Shown here piece after piece: positions 18,329-27,181 of a stretch of 64,000 nt of DNA. This DNA comes from Ligilactobacillus pabuli (GTDB lineage Bacteria; Bacillota; Bacilli; Lactobacillales; Lactobacillaceae): the NCBI RefSeq assembly GCF_022836475.1, contig NZ_BQXH01000012.1:1-64000 (forward strand), written 5' to 3'. A program made the translations under genes and the position numbers. The notes beneath the pieces are model-generated. The model made no database searches and was not told the origin of the DNA. It saw only the letters and a program-made list of their open reading frames with translations. Numbering within the stretch: position 1 is the stretch's first letter; each line of letters begins with the position of its first letter.

Positions 18329-19285
18329 TTATAGCTCACCGTCAGCGATGGCCTCTAAGGTTGGCCGCGATGGAATAAAGAAGAGTTGTCCCGTCAAAAG
18401 TGTCGAGAACGTCAACAAGAAGTCTGACATGTCAAGCATTTGCTGGCACATCGTTTTCGTAACTTCCCAGTGGCGGGCATAGCCAATAAAGTACGTGCCA
18501 GTTTTACCTGAAGCTGGTTCAGAGAACGGAACATTCATCCGGACGATTTTTTGTTCTTCGCCATCGATCTCCACATTAGAACTCAAATTGTGGGCGTTTG
18601 GCAACTTATCTTCATCTTCCAGTTCTAAGTCAGTAAACTTTTCACGACCAACTGCTCTTTCTTGGTGCTCCGTCTTCATTTTGTTCCAAAAGTCCATGTC
18701 ATGCAGCCACTTTTGGGCAAAAGCATAAGAACCGTTGATGTAATCAGGATCTTCATCACCAATCAAGGCATAATCAGCAGCGTCTTCGATTTGTGGTGCT
18801 TCGGTCCCATCAACAAAGCCAATAATTGCTCGGCCTTCAAAATAACGGAAACCCTTTGTTTCATCCACGACTTCGGCAATATCGCCTAAGAAACGCATAA
18901 ATTGCGTTTGTGCTTCGTAAACGACTGCTTCGTTGTTCGCACGCAAATGGAAGAATAAGTCGCCGCCAGTCGCAGGCATCTCGTATTTTGGTCCCTTTAA
19001 GCCAGTGAATTCTTCTAATTCATGCGGCTTAGGGGCATCTGGAAATAAGTAGTCAAAAGCGCCATAGCTAAAGCCAAAACTAGCCTTTAATGACGATTCG
19101 CCCGTTTTGGGGTCAGCGTCTCTGATTTTCAAAGAGCGCAAGATCGCAGTGTAACGGTCGGCAAATTCTTGGATTGCTTCCCGGTCGGCCTGCTGGTCTG
19201 CTCGCTTTAATCTCAAAACCGTAAATTGGACATGTTCGCCCACGTCTTTCCAAACATCTTGGGCTAAATTAGGATTAACACTCAT
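18329..19285 (-). CDS. DyP-type haem peroxidase, YfeX-like
   Basis: Cytosolic haem peroxidase of 318 residues. The distal GxxDG motif is GFVDG with Asp159; the proximal haem-binding His is His232 in LPNAHN; the distal Arg is Arg249 in IVRMNVPF, 17 residues on, as in YfeX/DypB relatives. The C-terminal LTGQLFFIPSRPTL matches the family end. The ATG at 19285 follows GGAGG. The C-terminus (EAIADGEL) does not look like an encapsulin-loading tail and no encapsulin gene is adjacent. Substrate unknown; peroxide or porphyrin handling is family knowledge. The next genes are a HesB-like gene downstream and an unknown gene upstream. Confidence 0.9.
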   Translation of the reverse strand: MSVNPNLAQDVWKDVGEHVQFTVLRLKRADQQADREAIQEFADRYTAILRSLKIRDADPKTGESSLKASFGFSYGAFDYLFPDAPKPHELEEFTGLKGPKYEMPATGGDLFFHLRANNEAVVYEAQTQFMRFLGDIAEVVDETKGFRYFEGRAIIGFVDGTEAPQIEDAADYALIGDEDPDYINGSYAFAQKWLHDMDFWNKMKTEHQERAVGREKFTDLELEDEDKLPNAHNLSSNVEIDGEEQKIVRMNVPFSEPASGKTGTYFIGYARHWEVTKTMCQQMLDMSDFLLTFSTLLTGQLFFIPSRPTLEAIADGEL

Positions 19286-19461
19286 GATGGAACCTCCTGC
19301 AAGTTTGGCATGGTTAATAGTGATCAACCAGTGCACTTTGATTTTAATTACACTACATATTCTAGTGGTGTGCGCCGTAAATTTCAAGCTAAATCCCTTT
19401 TAAAAATGCTATTATCTACATCTTTTATTATTTTTCTAAGCTAGTATTAATCCAAAAAAAC

Positions 19462-19497
19462 TTCCCAGCAACTTAAAAATCACTGGGAAGCCTCAGT
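19462..19497 (-). terminator. terminator of the 224-residue unknown gene
   Basis: Minus strand: perfect CTTCCCAG / CTGGGAAG stem with a 14-base loop, then TTTTTTT, next to the stop at 19499. Confidence 0.9.
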
Positions 19498-19498
19498 T

Positions 19499-20173
19499 TT
19501 ATAGGTCAAACACACCATAACGGGCCTGCTTAGGCGAAATATCAATCGTCGTTTCATCAATTTCCGGTCGTAATTTCAAGATGAAGCGCAAACTTTTTTG
19601 TTCTTCTTCATCCAAATCGTGGGTCGTGTTGATCTTGACAATATTTCGGCCATTTGGCGCATATTCCAAAACGTTATTTTCAACTTGCGGTGTGGCTGGC
19701 TGCTGCAAATATTTGCTAACGACTGGATCTTCAGTCATATACACACTAGTCAATAGAAAAGTTGTCGCTAATCCTAACAACAAGTTTTCTTCCAAAATGC
19801 CCTTTTCTTGCGCACTGTGCGCGTCATCGCGTTCAATCAGCTGCTTAACAATACTTTCCAGCCCTGATTCGGCCACAAAGGCATATTTGCCCTGCGAAAA
19901 AGCATCCAAGACGTTCTCACCCAAATATAGCAACAAAGTGTATGGTGCCACATTGCCGTTCGTTTGCAAGGCGACACCAGCTTCGCCGTGAGCCTCACGT
20001 AATTCCTCTAATAATTCTGCTTCAAAATCCTGGGCTAAGGCAGCATGGAGTTCAGAAACACCTAAAATTTTAGCTAAACCAGAGGCGTAGTGCCGCTCAA
20101 ATTGGGCAGCGTATCCTCGCATCGTATCACTTTTTAAATCAATTAAATCCTGTGCAGTATATTTTTCTGACAT
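19499..20173 (-). CDS. Hypothetical acidic protein of 224 residues
   Basis: A real gene by its ribosome site (AAAGGAGG, 6 bases before ATG), codon pattern and terminator. The protein is acidic, without signal or membrane anchor. The first half is helical (DFEAELLEELREAHGEAG), the middle holds a hydrophobic stretch (ENLLLGLATTFLLTSVYMT), and the end is strand-rich (SLRFILKLRPEIDETTIDI). I do not recognise a family. It stands as a single gene between the DyP and metallo-hydrolase genes. Confidence 0.75.
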   Translation of the reverse strand: MSEKYTAQDLIDLKSDTMRGYAAQFERHYASGLAKILGVSELHAALAQDFEAELLEELREAHGEAGVALQTNGNVAPYTLLLYLGENVLDAFSQGKYAFVAESGLESIVKQLIERDDAHSAQEKGILEENLLLGLATTFLLTSVYMTEDPVVSKYLQQPATPQVENNVLEYAPNGRNIVKINTTHDLDEEEQKSLRFILKLRPEIDETTIDISPKQARYGVFDL

Positions 20174-20323
20174 AATTGACCTCCTTTCACTTCTAAAACA
20201 ATCGAGAACGAAAGTCTGTCGCTCAAAGATTCGTACAAAATTGTATCTCTCTTATTGTAAGCCCAAAGGAAGTGAAACGCCAGTCACCGCATTTTTTTGC
20301 AAGTCGAGTTCCAAAAATCTGTG

Positions 20324-21001
20324 TTACACAGTCCACGCCTGGTCCACGACCGGGATCTTCCCTTGACCGGGTGCTAACATTTTAAGGAATTCTTCCGGAT
20401 CGGCTTGGATCGCCGGAAAAGTATTGTAGTGAATTGGTACTACCGTCTTAGCGTGTACTAACGAGGCCGCATAGGCTGCATCATCGCTGCCCATCGTAAA
20501 ATGATCGCCAATTGGCAAAAAGGCGACGTCCACTGGTTGTTTGCGCGCCACTAGCTGCATATCTGAAAACAGACCGGTATCACCTGAAATATACAGTAGT
20601 TTGTCCTCAATTTTTAGCGCAATTCCTGTCGCAACTCCAAGCGGCAAATTAATGCCGTTGACCTCTGTCGCTGAGGTGTGCCAAGCTGGCGTTAATTTGA
20701 CGTCGCCAAATGTCAAATGCACGGTCCCGCCGATATTGGGGCCTTCAGTCTGAAAGCCCTGTTGGGCAAAATACGTGGCTAAATCAGCAATCGCAACGAT
20801 AGTAGCCCCAGAGCGCTCAGCAATTTCTGCCGTGCTGCCCACGTGATCATGGTGAGCATGTGTCAGCAAAATATAGTCCGGCGAGTAATCAGCGGCTGTC
20901 GTTTTAGTGAATGGATTACCGTCGATAAACGGGTCGATCAAAATTTGCTGTCCCTGCGTTTGGATCTCAATAAAAGCATGTCCGTGCCAAATGATTTTCA
21001 T
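20324..21001 (-). CDS. Metal-dependent hydrolase, UPF0173 / beta-lactamase-like fold
   Basis: Cytosolic metallo-beta-lactamase-fold hydrolase of 225 residues. It begins MKIIWHGHAFIEI, the usual head of UPF0173. Metal ligands lie in THAHHDH, then His in TPAWHTS, Asp in ISGDTG and the terminal VPIHYNT. ATG at 21001 has AAAAGGAGG. The family acts on unknown substrates, possibly small phosphorylated or ester compounds. Confidence 0.88.
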   Translation of the reverse strand: MKIIWHGHAFIEIQTQGQQILIDPFIDGNPFTKTTAADYSPDYILLTHAHHDHVGSTAEIAERSGATIVAIADLATYFAQQGFQTEGPNIGGTVHLTFGDVKLTPAWHTSATEVNGINLPLGVATGIALKIEDKLLYISGDTGLFSDMQLVARKQPVDVAFLPIGDHFTMGSDDAAYAASLVHAKTVVPIHYNTFPAIQADPEEFLKMLAPGQGKIPVVDQAWTV

Positions 21002-21117
21002 TACAAATATCCTCCTTTTGCTGCTGTTGGTTCCTATAATTCTCAAGTATAGTACAAGTTGCCAAAATTCTCTTCCCTTTTGCTTTAGTGGCTGTGAGTC
21101 ATGGGAACAGGTTGCTG

Positions 21118-21290
21118 ATTGCGGTCGTTGTTCCGGTCAAACAGCGGTCGCATCCTCATTTGCGATCGTTGTTTCTGCCAAACGACGACTGCAAGTGCAA
21201 CAGCTGCCTTCACCCACTCACAAATAGCGCAGCCGCATTCGTGCAGTCCGCTGAATTGACCTGCTGTCTTGCTCGCCAAACTCCAGCCTG
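21118..21290. repeat. 41-bp-period repeat remnant (array I)
   Basis: Two to four degenerate units: GCGGTCGTTG...CGGTCGC recurs 41 bases on as GCGATCGTTG...CGACTGC. It is related to the CAACGGTCGC units at the end of the array at 60.7 kb. Fills the gap between the hydrolase and ndh genes. Confidence 0.6.
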
Positions 21291-21311
21291 CTCCCATTTC
21301 CCAAAATCAGG

Positions 21312-21345
21312 GTATAAAAAAAGGGCTCGCCCCTATAATTAGAAG
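21312..21345 (-). terminator. terminator of the ndh gene
   Basis: Minus strand: AGGGGC, two-base loop region, GCCCT, then TTTTTTT. Short stem. Confidence 0.6.
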
Positions 21346-21365
21346 CAATCCCTCTTTTAATCTTT

Positions 21366-22577
21366 CTAGTGATATAAGTCGAAACGACCCTTAGCAAAGA
21401 GTGTCTTTGTGCCACCAGTTTCAATCAATGATTTATTCATGATAACTTTCTTCAAAGCTGAAGCTGCGTAGCCTTTAACTGACTTACCATTACCAAGAAC
21501 ACCAAAGGCATGTGTGTTACCGATTGAAGCAACAGTTCCTTGTGATTCATAAGTAAAGTCACCAGTTTCACGACCAGCCAATTGGTTCAAAATGTTCTTA
21601 GCTGCCAATTCACCCATTACAAGTGAAATTTGTGCTGTTGTTGGGTATGGACGATTTGATTCAGGGTCCATCACTGCTGAACAGTCACCAACAAGGTAAA
21701 CATTCCGGTATTCTGGGTCACGTAAGTCACTGTCAACTGTCATGCGGCCACGACGTGCTGAGAAGCCTGATGCATCAATAACTTTGCTGCCAGAAACACC
21801 TGTTGTCCAGATGATCGTGTTAGCTGTTAATTCATCAGTTTCGCCTGTTTCAGCGTTTGTTTGGTAAACAACAGTTGAAGGCTTGATTTCTTTGATTGGT
21901 TTACCAGTCAAGAACTTAATGCCCCAGCTTTCAAGCTTAGCGATCCCATAATCAGCCAATTCTTCTGGCATCATTGGCAATAGGCGAGTAACTGCTTCAA
22001 CCACGTAGATTTCGATTCGTTCTGGAGCGACATCAGCGATTTCAGCAAAGTGAGCACGGTTATCATTCAAAGCACCCAACAATTCGATCCCGGTAAAGCC
22101 GGCACCACAGACAACGATCTTCAAGTCGTCAGGATTATGAGTTTGTTTGTAATCTTCTAATTGAGCAACGATGTGATCATAAACATCAAGTGCTGTATTT
22201 ACGTCAACCATTGGCAATGAGTTTTCGTCAACACCAGCGATTCCAAATGATTCAGAGCGGAAGCCTAAACCAATGATGATGTAATCGTATGAAAGTGTTT
22301 CGCCGTTGTCCAAACTAACTTCACGTTTGTCACGGTCAATTTTTTCAACAGTTGCTTGAACAAATGTGGTTACATCTGTGTCCACAACGTCTTCGATTGG
22401 GAATAAGATTTTTTCTGCTGGTTGTGTACCTGCAGCAACTTCATGCAAATCAGTTGCTTCATAGTGATAGTCGTTACGGTCTACCAATGTAACATGGAAA
22501 CCACCCTTACTGCCTTGCAAAAACTTCAATGCACGCAAACCTGCGTACCCGCCACCTAAAATTACGATTTCTTTCAT
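21366..22577 (-). CDS. ndh: Type II NADH:quinone oxidoreductase
   Basis: Single-subunit, non-proton-pumping NADH dehydrogenase of 403 residues on the inner membrane face. FAD site VILGGGYAGLRAL at the N-terminus; NAD site VVCGAGFTGIELLGAL near 170; the second FAD contact NVYLVGDCSAV near 300; the quinone-side segment PYPTTAQISLVMGELAAKN. The C-terminus has the expected membrane-binding helix. It precedes the stop-side terminator and follows menA by 13 bases, so the two form an operon that feeds electrons to menaquinone and then to cytochrome bd. Confidence 0.93.
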   Translation of the reverse strand: MKEIVILGGGYAGLRALKFLQGSKGGFHVTLVDRNDYHYEATDLHEVAAGTQPAEKILFPIEDVVDTDVTTFVQATVEKIDRDKREVSLDNGETLSYDYIIIGLGFRSESFGIAGVDENSLPMVDVNTALDVYDHIVAQLEDYKQTHNPDDLKIVVCGAGFTGIELLGALNDNRAHFAEIADVAPERIEIYVVEAVTRLLPMMPEELADYGIAKLESWGIKFLTGKPIKEIKPSTVVYQTNAETGETDELTANTIIWTTGVSGSKVIDASGFSARRGRMTVDSDLRDPEYRNVYLVGDCSAVMDPESNRPYPTTAQISLVMGELAAKNILNQLAGRETGDFTYESQGTVASIGNTHAFGVLGNGKSVKGYAASALKKVIMNKSLIETGGTKTLFAKGRFDLYH

Positions 22578-22590
22578 GGTAAATCTCTCC

Positions 22591-23499
22591 TTATAGTGTA
22601 AATAAAATATAGACTAGATAAGATAAAGCTTGAGCAGCTGCACCAATCGCAAGAATCTTAACTGCACAAAGAAAAGTTTCTTTTTTGACCTGTTTGCGGC
22701 TAAACATGCGCACGTTTTTAATAATGACTGGTAAAACCACTAAGGACAACAAGACTGTCCATGGTGCGATGCCGACCACAACGGCCAAGATCAATGAAAG
22801 CACTGCCATAACATTCATTATAACAAATAATCTGACAGAACTCTCTTTTCCGAGGTAATGAGATAGTGTATATCGCTGATTTTTTTCGTCTTCTTCTAAA
22901 TCGCAGGTATTGTTGGCTAACATTAAGTTAGAAATCCACAAAGTATCAGGCAAAGCAATCAACAACACTCCCAAAACAGTGGACCAATTCCAGGTAAAAT
23001 CTTGGTATGTATTAATGTATACACACAGCAACGTAATCATAAATCCCATCGTTGGACCAGAGAATAACTCACCTAGAGGCAAACTGGATAGCGGACGTGG
23101 ACCTGAAGAATAAAAGATCCCGACCAAATAACAAAGAATTCCCATTACTAGTACCGGCCATCCGGTAACATAAGCAATTGCTACACCAATCACAACTGAA
23201 ACAAGAATCATCGATATCATAAGTCCAAGTACTAACTTTAATGATAAATGTTCTCGGCCAATAATGTTAGTATTTTGCTTATAATCTTTTTCATCCACGG
23301 CATGGTAGTAGTCATTGACATTATCTAAAATATCAACAGACATGTTAAAAATAAACATGGCAAGGAAAAAGGCAACTAACAATCCAGGATGAATTGAATG
23401 AAAATTGTACCAACTATAACATGCGCCCAAGATAAAAGGCAAGATACTAGCTGTTTTAGCTTTGATCTCAACTAATTCCAAAAAAACAGGAATGGGCAA
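22591..23499 (-). CDS. menA: UbiA-family prenyltransferase, MenA-like
   Basis: Integral-membrane prenyltransferase, about 302 residues, eight or nine membrane helices. It should join a polyprenyl chain to 1,4-dihydroxy-2-naphthoate. The two Asp-rich motifs are DILDNVNDYYHAVDEKD and NNTCDLEEDEKNQR. The frame is open to 23553, but those 18 codons lie in a dispersed repeat; the TTG at 23499 has a perfect AAAGGAGG 7 bases upstream and begins LPIPVFLELVEIK, so I take it as the start. No other men genes are visible here, so DHNA may come from outside the cell or from genes elsewhere. Confidence 0.88.
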   Translation of the reverse strand: MPIPVFLELVEIKAKTASILPFILGACYSWYNFHSIHPGLLVAFFLAMFIFNMSVDILDNVNDYYHAVDEKDYKQNTNIIGREHLSLKLVLGLMISMILVSVVIGVAIAYVTGWPVLVMGILCYLVGIFYSSGPRPLSSLPLGELFSGPTMGFMITLLCVYINTYQDFTWNWSTVLGVLLIALPDTLWISNLMLANNTCDLEEDEKNQRYTLSHYLGKESSVRLFVIMNVMAVLSLILAVVVGIAPWTVLLSLVVLPVIIKNVRMFSRKQVKKETFLCAVKILAIGAAAQALSYLVYILFTL

Positions 23500-23516
23500 A
23501 GTAACACCTCCTTTCA

Positions 23517-23641
23517 AATTACAGAGCGGAGCAAACTGGGAGGACTCGAGCACTAGTAAAGACTAACCTTTAATGCGCTTTTAGCATTGAAGGCTGGTCT
23601 TAGCTAGGCGGAAAGTCCTAGTTTGCGGAGCTCGACTAAGG
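23517..23641 (-). repeat. Dispersed repeat, family 2, long form
   Basis: Read on the minus strand it runs from TAGTCGAGCT through GGACTTTCCGCCTAG, AAGACCAGCCTTCAATG, GCATTAAAGG and CTAGTGCTCGAGTCCTCC to TTTGCTCCGCTCTGT. The same string of blocks lies on the plus strand at 35997-36122. It lies in the divergent gap between menA and the prenyl synthase; the rest of this gap (to 23936) is AT-rich and must hold the two promoters. Confidence 0.8.
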
Positions 23642-23936
23642 CCCAGCGTCAAAAACAAATGACAATTCTCACAATCATAGCGACACTGACGCCAGGATTC
23701 AGCAAATTTTTGCCACGAGCTTTTCTTGCAGCACTCTGAAAAAAACACGAGTAAAATTAACAAAAAAATGCTAAAGTTAATTATGACTCAAAAAAGGTCG
23801 TCAAAAACCTTTCTTACTTATATTTTACTAGCAAAGTGGTCCAAATTTCAATTAAATATTTTTCACATTTCATAAAAATATGGTTTAATATAAGGTATAG
23901 ACTTGTTATTAATCAGGGGCAGGAAGGAATAATCAC

Positions 23937-24917
23937 ATGTTTACATTATGGAATAAGTTTCCGCAAATCTTTAAACAATTAAAACGTGTCGATCAATTGA
24001 TCGATGAAAGGATCCACACTAATAATCCAAACGTCGAAGAACTACTAACTTCTTTGACAGATGATAAAGGCAAACAATTGCGTCCTGGATTATTCTTACT
24101 CTTCAGTCAACTCGGAGGACAACAACTACATAGTGAAGAAACTTTGATCAAAATCGCTGCTTCAGTTGAAATTTTACACAAAGCAACTTTGATCCATGAT
24201 GACATCATCGATGATTCACCATTACGACGTGGCAAGATCACTGTTCAAGCTAAGTACGGTAAAGACGTTGCGGTCTATGCCGGCGACTTGTTGTTCACTG
24301 TCTTCTTTAGTTTGTTGACAGAAGCAATGAACGGTTCGAAATATTTAAGTTACAACTCTCAAGCAATGTATCATTTATTAGTTGGTGAACTAAGTCAAAT
24401 GCACCTGCGCTATTCCCAAACTCAATCGATCGATGATTATTTGGAAAACATCCAGGGCAAAACGGCCGCACTCTTCAAATTAGCTTGTATGGAAGGGATT
24501 CACTTTAGCAAACCAGACGAAGCTACTGAAGAACTCGCTGGTCAAATCGGCTTAAATATCGGGATTGCCTTTCAAATTTACGACGATATCTTAGATTACA
24601 CTAGCAACACGACTGACCTGAAAAAGCCGGTCCTAGAAGATGTTGCCGAAGGTGTCTACTCTTCACCACTGCTTTACGCCTTCCATAAGGCACCGGCAGA
24701 ATTCAAGCCATTACTCGACAAGAAACAAAATATTTCACTCGCTGAGATCCAAGAAGTTGCCAAACTTGTCGAGAAATACGATGGTGTTGGCGATGCTAAA
24801 AAATTAGCTGCACACTATACTGATTTAGCCCTAGCTGAAATTGATTCACTGACGAACCAAAAAGTTGCCAGTCAAATTCGGACTGTCGCAGTCAAATTAT
24901 TAAAGCGCAACTCTTAA
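23937..24917 (+). CDS. hepT: Polyprenyl diphosphate synthase (heptaprenyl synthase-like)
   Basis: Trans-prenyl chain synthase of 326 residues that would make the menaquinone side chain for MenA. First Asp-rich motif LIHDDIIDDSPLRRG, preceded by GKQLRPGLFLL; second motif QIYDDILDYT near 220. Divergent from the menA-ndh operon, and its ribosome site is AGGAAGGA. A partner small subunit (HepS/HepPP1) is not seen nearby. It could serve other prenyl needs, but context favours the quinone. Confidence 0.9.
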   Translation: MFTLWNKFPQIFKQLKRVDQLIDERIHTNNPNVEELLTSLTDDKGKQLRPGLFLLFSQLGGQQLHSEETLIKIAASVEILHKATLIHDDIIDDSPLRRGKITVQAKYGKDVAVYAGDLLFTVFFSLLTEAMNGSKYLSYNSQAMYHLLVGELSQMHLRYSQTQSIDDYLENIQGKTAALFKLACMEGIHFSKPDEATEELAGQIGLNIGIAFQIYDDILDYTSNTTDLKKPVLEDVAEGVYSSPLLYAFHKAPAEFKPLLDKKQNISLAEIQEVAKLVEKYDGVGDAKKLAAHYTDLALAEIDSLTNQKVASQIRTVAVKLLKRNS

Positions 24918-24931
24918 TCAGAACATCTCAA

Positions 24932-24966
24932 AAAAAGACTTAGCTATTGCAGCTAGGCCTTTTTTC
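24932..24966 (+). terminator. terminator of the prenyl synthase gene
   Basis: Plus strand: GACTTAGCT, five-base loop, AGCTAGGC and TTTTTT, 20 bases after the stop. Confidence 0.75.
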
Positions 24967-25029
24967 GTGCTCAAGTTTGCGATAGTTATGTACATAAGCT
25001 TGGGTTTCGTACTAAACTTTCCAATAGTT

Positions 25030-25325
25030 TGGTACATAAACTCTGTAGTCATTCCTTTCATTGAGCTATGTCCACAAATCTTTTTCTGGACCAAACTTCG
25101 AGCGACTTCGGTCCACAGATCTTTTTCTGGACCAAACTTTGAATGAATTCAGTCAACAAATCTTTTTCTGGACCAAACTTTGAGCGACTTCTGTCTACAG
25201 AACTCGCTGTACACACTACTTTCCCAAACTTCTGTCTACAGAACTCGCTGTACACACTACTTTTCCAAACTTCTGTCTACAGAACTCGCTGTACACATTA
25301 CTTTCCCAAACTTCTGTCTACACCA
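25030..25325. repeat. 41-bp tandem repeat array C
   Basis: Units every 41 bases, clear starts at 25087, 25128, 25169, 25192, 25233 and 25274. The first form has TGGACC...GGTCCA; the second has TGTCTACAG...CTGTACACA, a nine-base stem with one mismatch. The change of stem happens within the array while the linker CTACTTTCCCAAACTT stays close to that of arrays A and H. Lies between convergent genes. Confidence 0.85.
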
Positions 25326-25376
25326 AAAAAGCGACTGTCGCTCACTGATTTAGTGAACAACAGTCGCCATTATAAT
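25326..25376 (-). terminator. terminator of the cyd operon
   Basis: Minus strand: GCGACTGT...ACAGTCGC with a further TCACT/AGTGA inner stem, then TTTTTT. Confidence 0.9.
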
Positions 25377-25414
25377 TTTAATCAAAACTCAAGCCAGAAC
25401 TTTTCGCCCTGTTG

Positions 25415-27181
25415 CTAGAAACTTCCCCGGTCAATTCTTAACAGCTTTTGGTAGTACTCATTTTCAGCCGCTAGTTGAGCCGGGCTGCCATTTAATTTCA
25501 ATTCACCATCTTCGACAAAGATCACTTGATCCATCAAAGATAAGCCCTGCAAATGATGAGTGACCCAGATCAGCGTTTTGCCTGCGAGTACCTCGACAAA
25601 AGTTTCGATCAAAGCCTGTTCCGTAACTGGATCTAGACTCACTGTCGGTTCGTCCAAAATTACCAGCGGAACATCTTGCAGTAAGATCCGTGCCAAAGCC
25701 AAACGATGACGTTCACCGCCAGAAAAACGTTGGCCCGCCTCATCGACCGGCGTATCCAAGCCCGCTGGGAGCTGGCGGATCATTTCTGCAAGTCCAACAC
25801 GCTCTAAGACTTGCCACAGCTGTTCGTCTGTGGCATTTTCGTCACCAATTTTCAGGTTATTGCGCACCGTCGTATTAAACAAATACGGCGCCTGGTGGAT
25901 CACGCCGACAAACTGGCTGATCTCATCACCTAAGTCGCTGACCGGCACGCCATTTAGCGTAATTTGGCCGCTGACCGGCTTTAAGTCGCCCCGTAACAAA
26001 TGGATCAAGGTTGTCTTTCCCGAGCCGCTACGGCCCAAAATTGCCAGTTTTTGACCTTGTTCAAGCGACAGGTCAATATTTTCTAAGACGTTTCTGCGGC
26101 CGTCCGGATAACTAAAACATAAGTCGTTCACTGCTAGTTTAAACGGCGCCTTTAGCCCCGCTGCCAGCTGCTTAGGGTCCGCCACAGTCTCTTGCTTCGT
26201 CGGCGCTTCATCCGTGGACAGATCATTGAGTCGACTCAGTGAGTCCTGATAAATATCCGTCTCTGCGGCTGCTCCTGGAATCTGAGTGAACGCGTCACTG
26301 ATCGGGAAAATCACCAAGACAAAGGCTGCAATCCAGTTCGCGGCCCCGCCGTGGTTGCCCGGAAACTGGAAGGCTGCCCAACAAACGATGACCACCGTCA
26401 CAACCGCTACGACCAGCTGAACCAGCAAGTTTCGCAAGTTTTCGTGCTGCTTTAACTCGTGATTGACAGCTCGCAGCTGCCCTTCTTGCGCGTCATGCTG
26501 CGAAACGTATTCTTGTCCGCGCTGACTGAAGATCCAGTCGGACACGCCCAAAACGTTATCGGTCAAACCACCGTACAACTTATTTTTGATCTGCTTTTGC
26601 TGCTCTTGCTTGGCACCGTTGACCAATAAGGCCACCAGCGGCATCAAGATCGTCAAAACTCCCAGCAATAACAACATCGCTAGTGCGAAAAACCAGGAGA
26701 AAAAGCCGAGTGCGATCACGATCACGGCGTACAACAACCAGCCGACGATCGTGGGAAAAACGGTCCGCAAGTACAAGTTTTGGATGTGGTCGATGTCATC
26801 GGAAAAGACGCCCAAAATATCGCCAGTCTGATGCTTATCTTTAAAGAAGACCGCATCTTTTTCCAAGACGTTGTACAAACGCAACCGTAACTCACTCGTT
26901 AATTTCAGGACCCAGTTATGACTGGTCAGCCGTTCGATATAACGAAAGACCGGCCGGCCGATCCCGAAAGCTCGGGTCAACACGATCGGCACATACACGA
27001 CCAGAATGTTTTCCGGCAATGAAGCTGACCGTGAGATCAAATAACCTGAGTTAAACATCAAGGCTCCGCCGCAAAAGAACGTCATGAAGCCCAAAAACAG
27101 GGCCAGCACAAGTGTCTTACCGTATTTAGTCAGATATGGCTTGATCCAAGTATCATTTTTCAATAAGCTAAAAATTTTCAT
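25415..27181 (-). CDS. cydC: ABC exporter subunit CydC, needed for cytochrome bd
   Basis: Half-transporter of 588 residues. The N-terminal six-helix domain has the CydC-type stretch GIGRPVFRYIERLTSHNWVL; the C-terminal ATPase has Walker A GRSGSGKT near 375, signature FSGGERHRLALAR and Walker B LVILDEPT. With CydD it exports reduced thiols or haem-related compounds needed to assemble cytochrome bd. Start codon directly follows the cydD stop (TAAATG). Last gene of cydABDC. Confidence 0.92.
   Translation of the reverse strand: MKIFSLLKNDTWIKPYLTKYGKTLVLALFLGFMTFFCGGALMFNSGYLISRSASLPENILVVYVPIVLTRAFGIGRPVFRYIERLTSHNWVLKLTSELRLRLYNVLEKDAVFFKDKHQTGDILGVFSDDIDHIQNLYLRTVFPTIVGWLLYAVIVIALGFFSWFFALAMLLLLGVLTILMPLVALLVNGAKQEQQKQIKNKLYGGLTDNVLGVSDWIFSQRGQEYVSQHDAQEGQLRAVNHELKQHENLRNLLVQLVVAVVTVVIVCWAAFQFPGNHGGAANWIAAFVLVIFPISDAFTQIPGAAAETDIYQDSLSRLNDLSTDEAPTKQETVADPKQLAAGLKAPFKLAVNDLCFSYPDGRRNVLENIDLSLEQGQKLAILGRSGSGKTTLIHLLRGDLKPVSGQITLNGVPVSDLGDEISQFVGVIHQAPYLFNTTVRNNLKIGDENATDEQLWQVLERVGLAEMIRQLPAGLDTPVDEAGQRFSGGERHRLALARILLQDVPLVILDEPTVSLDPVTEQALIETFVEVLAGKTLIWVTHHLQGLSLMDQVIFVEDGELKLNGSPAQLAAENEYYQKLLRIDRGSF

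Noticed and set aside
18329-20173. Encapsulin nanocompartment around the DyP peroxidase
   Set aside because: The 224-residue neighbour does not resemble encapsulin and the DyP C-terminus lacks a loading-peptide pattern.
23500-23553. N-terminal extension of the menA frame
   Set aside because: These 18 codons come from the family-2 repeat; the TTG at 23499 has a perfect ribosome site.
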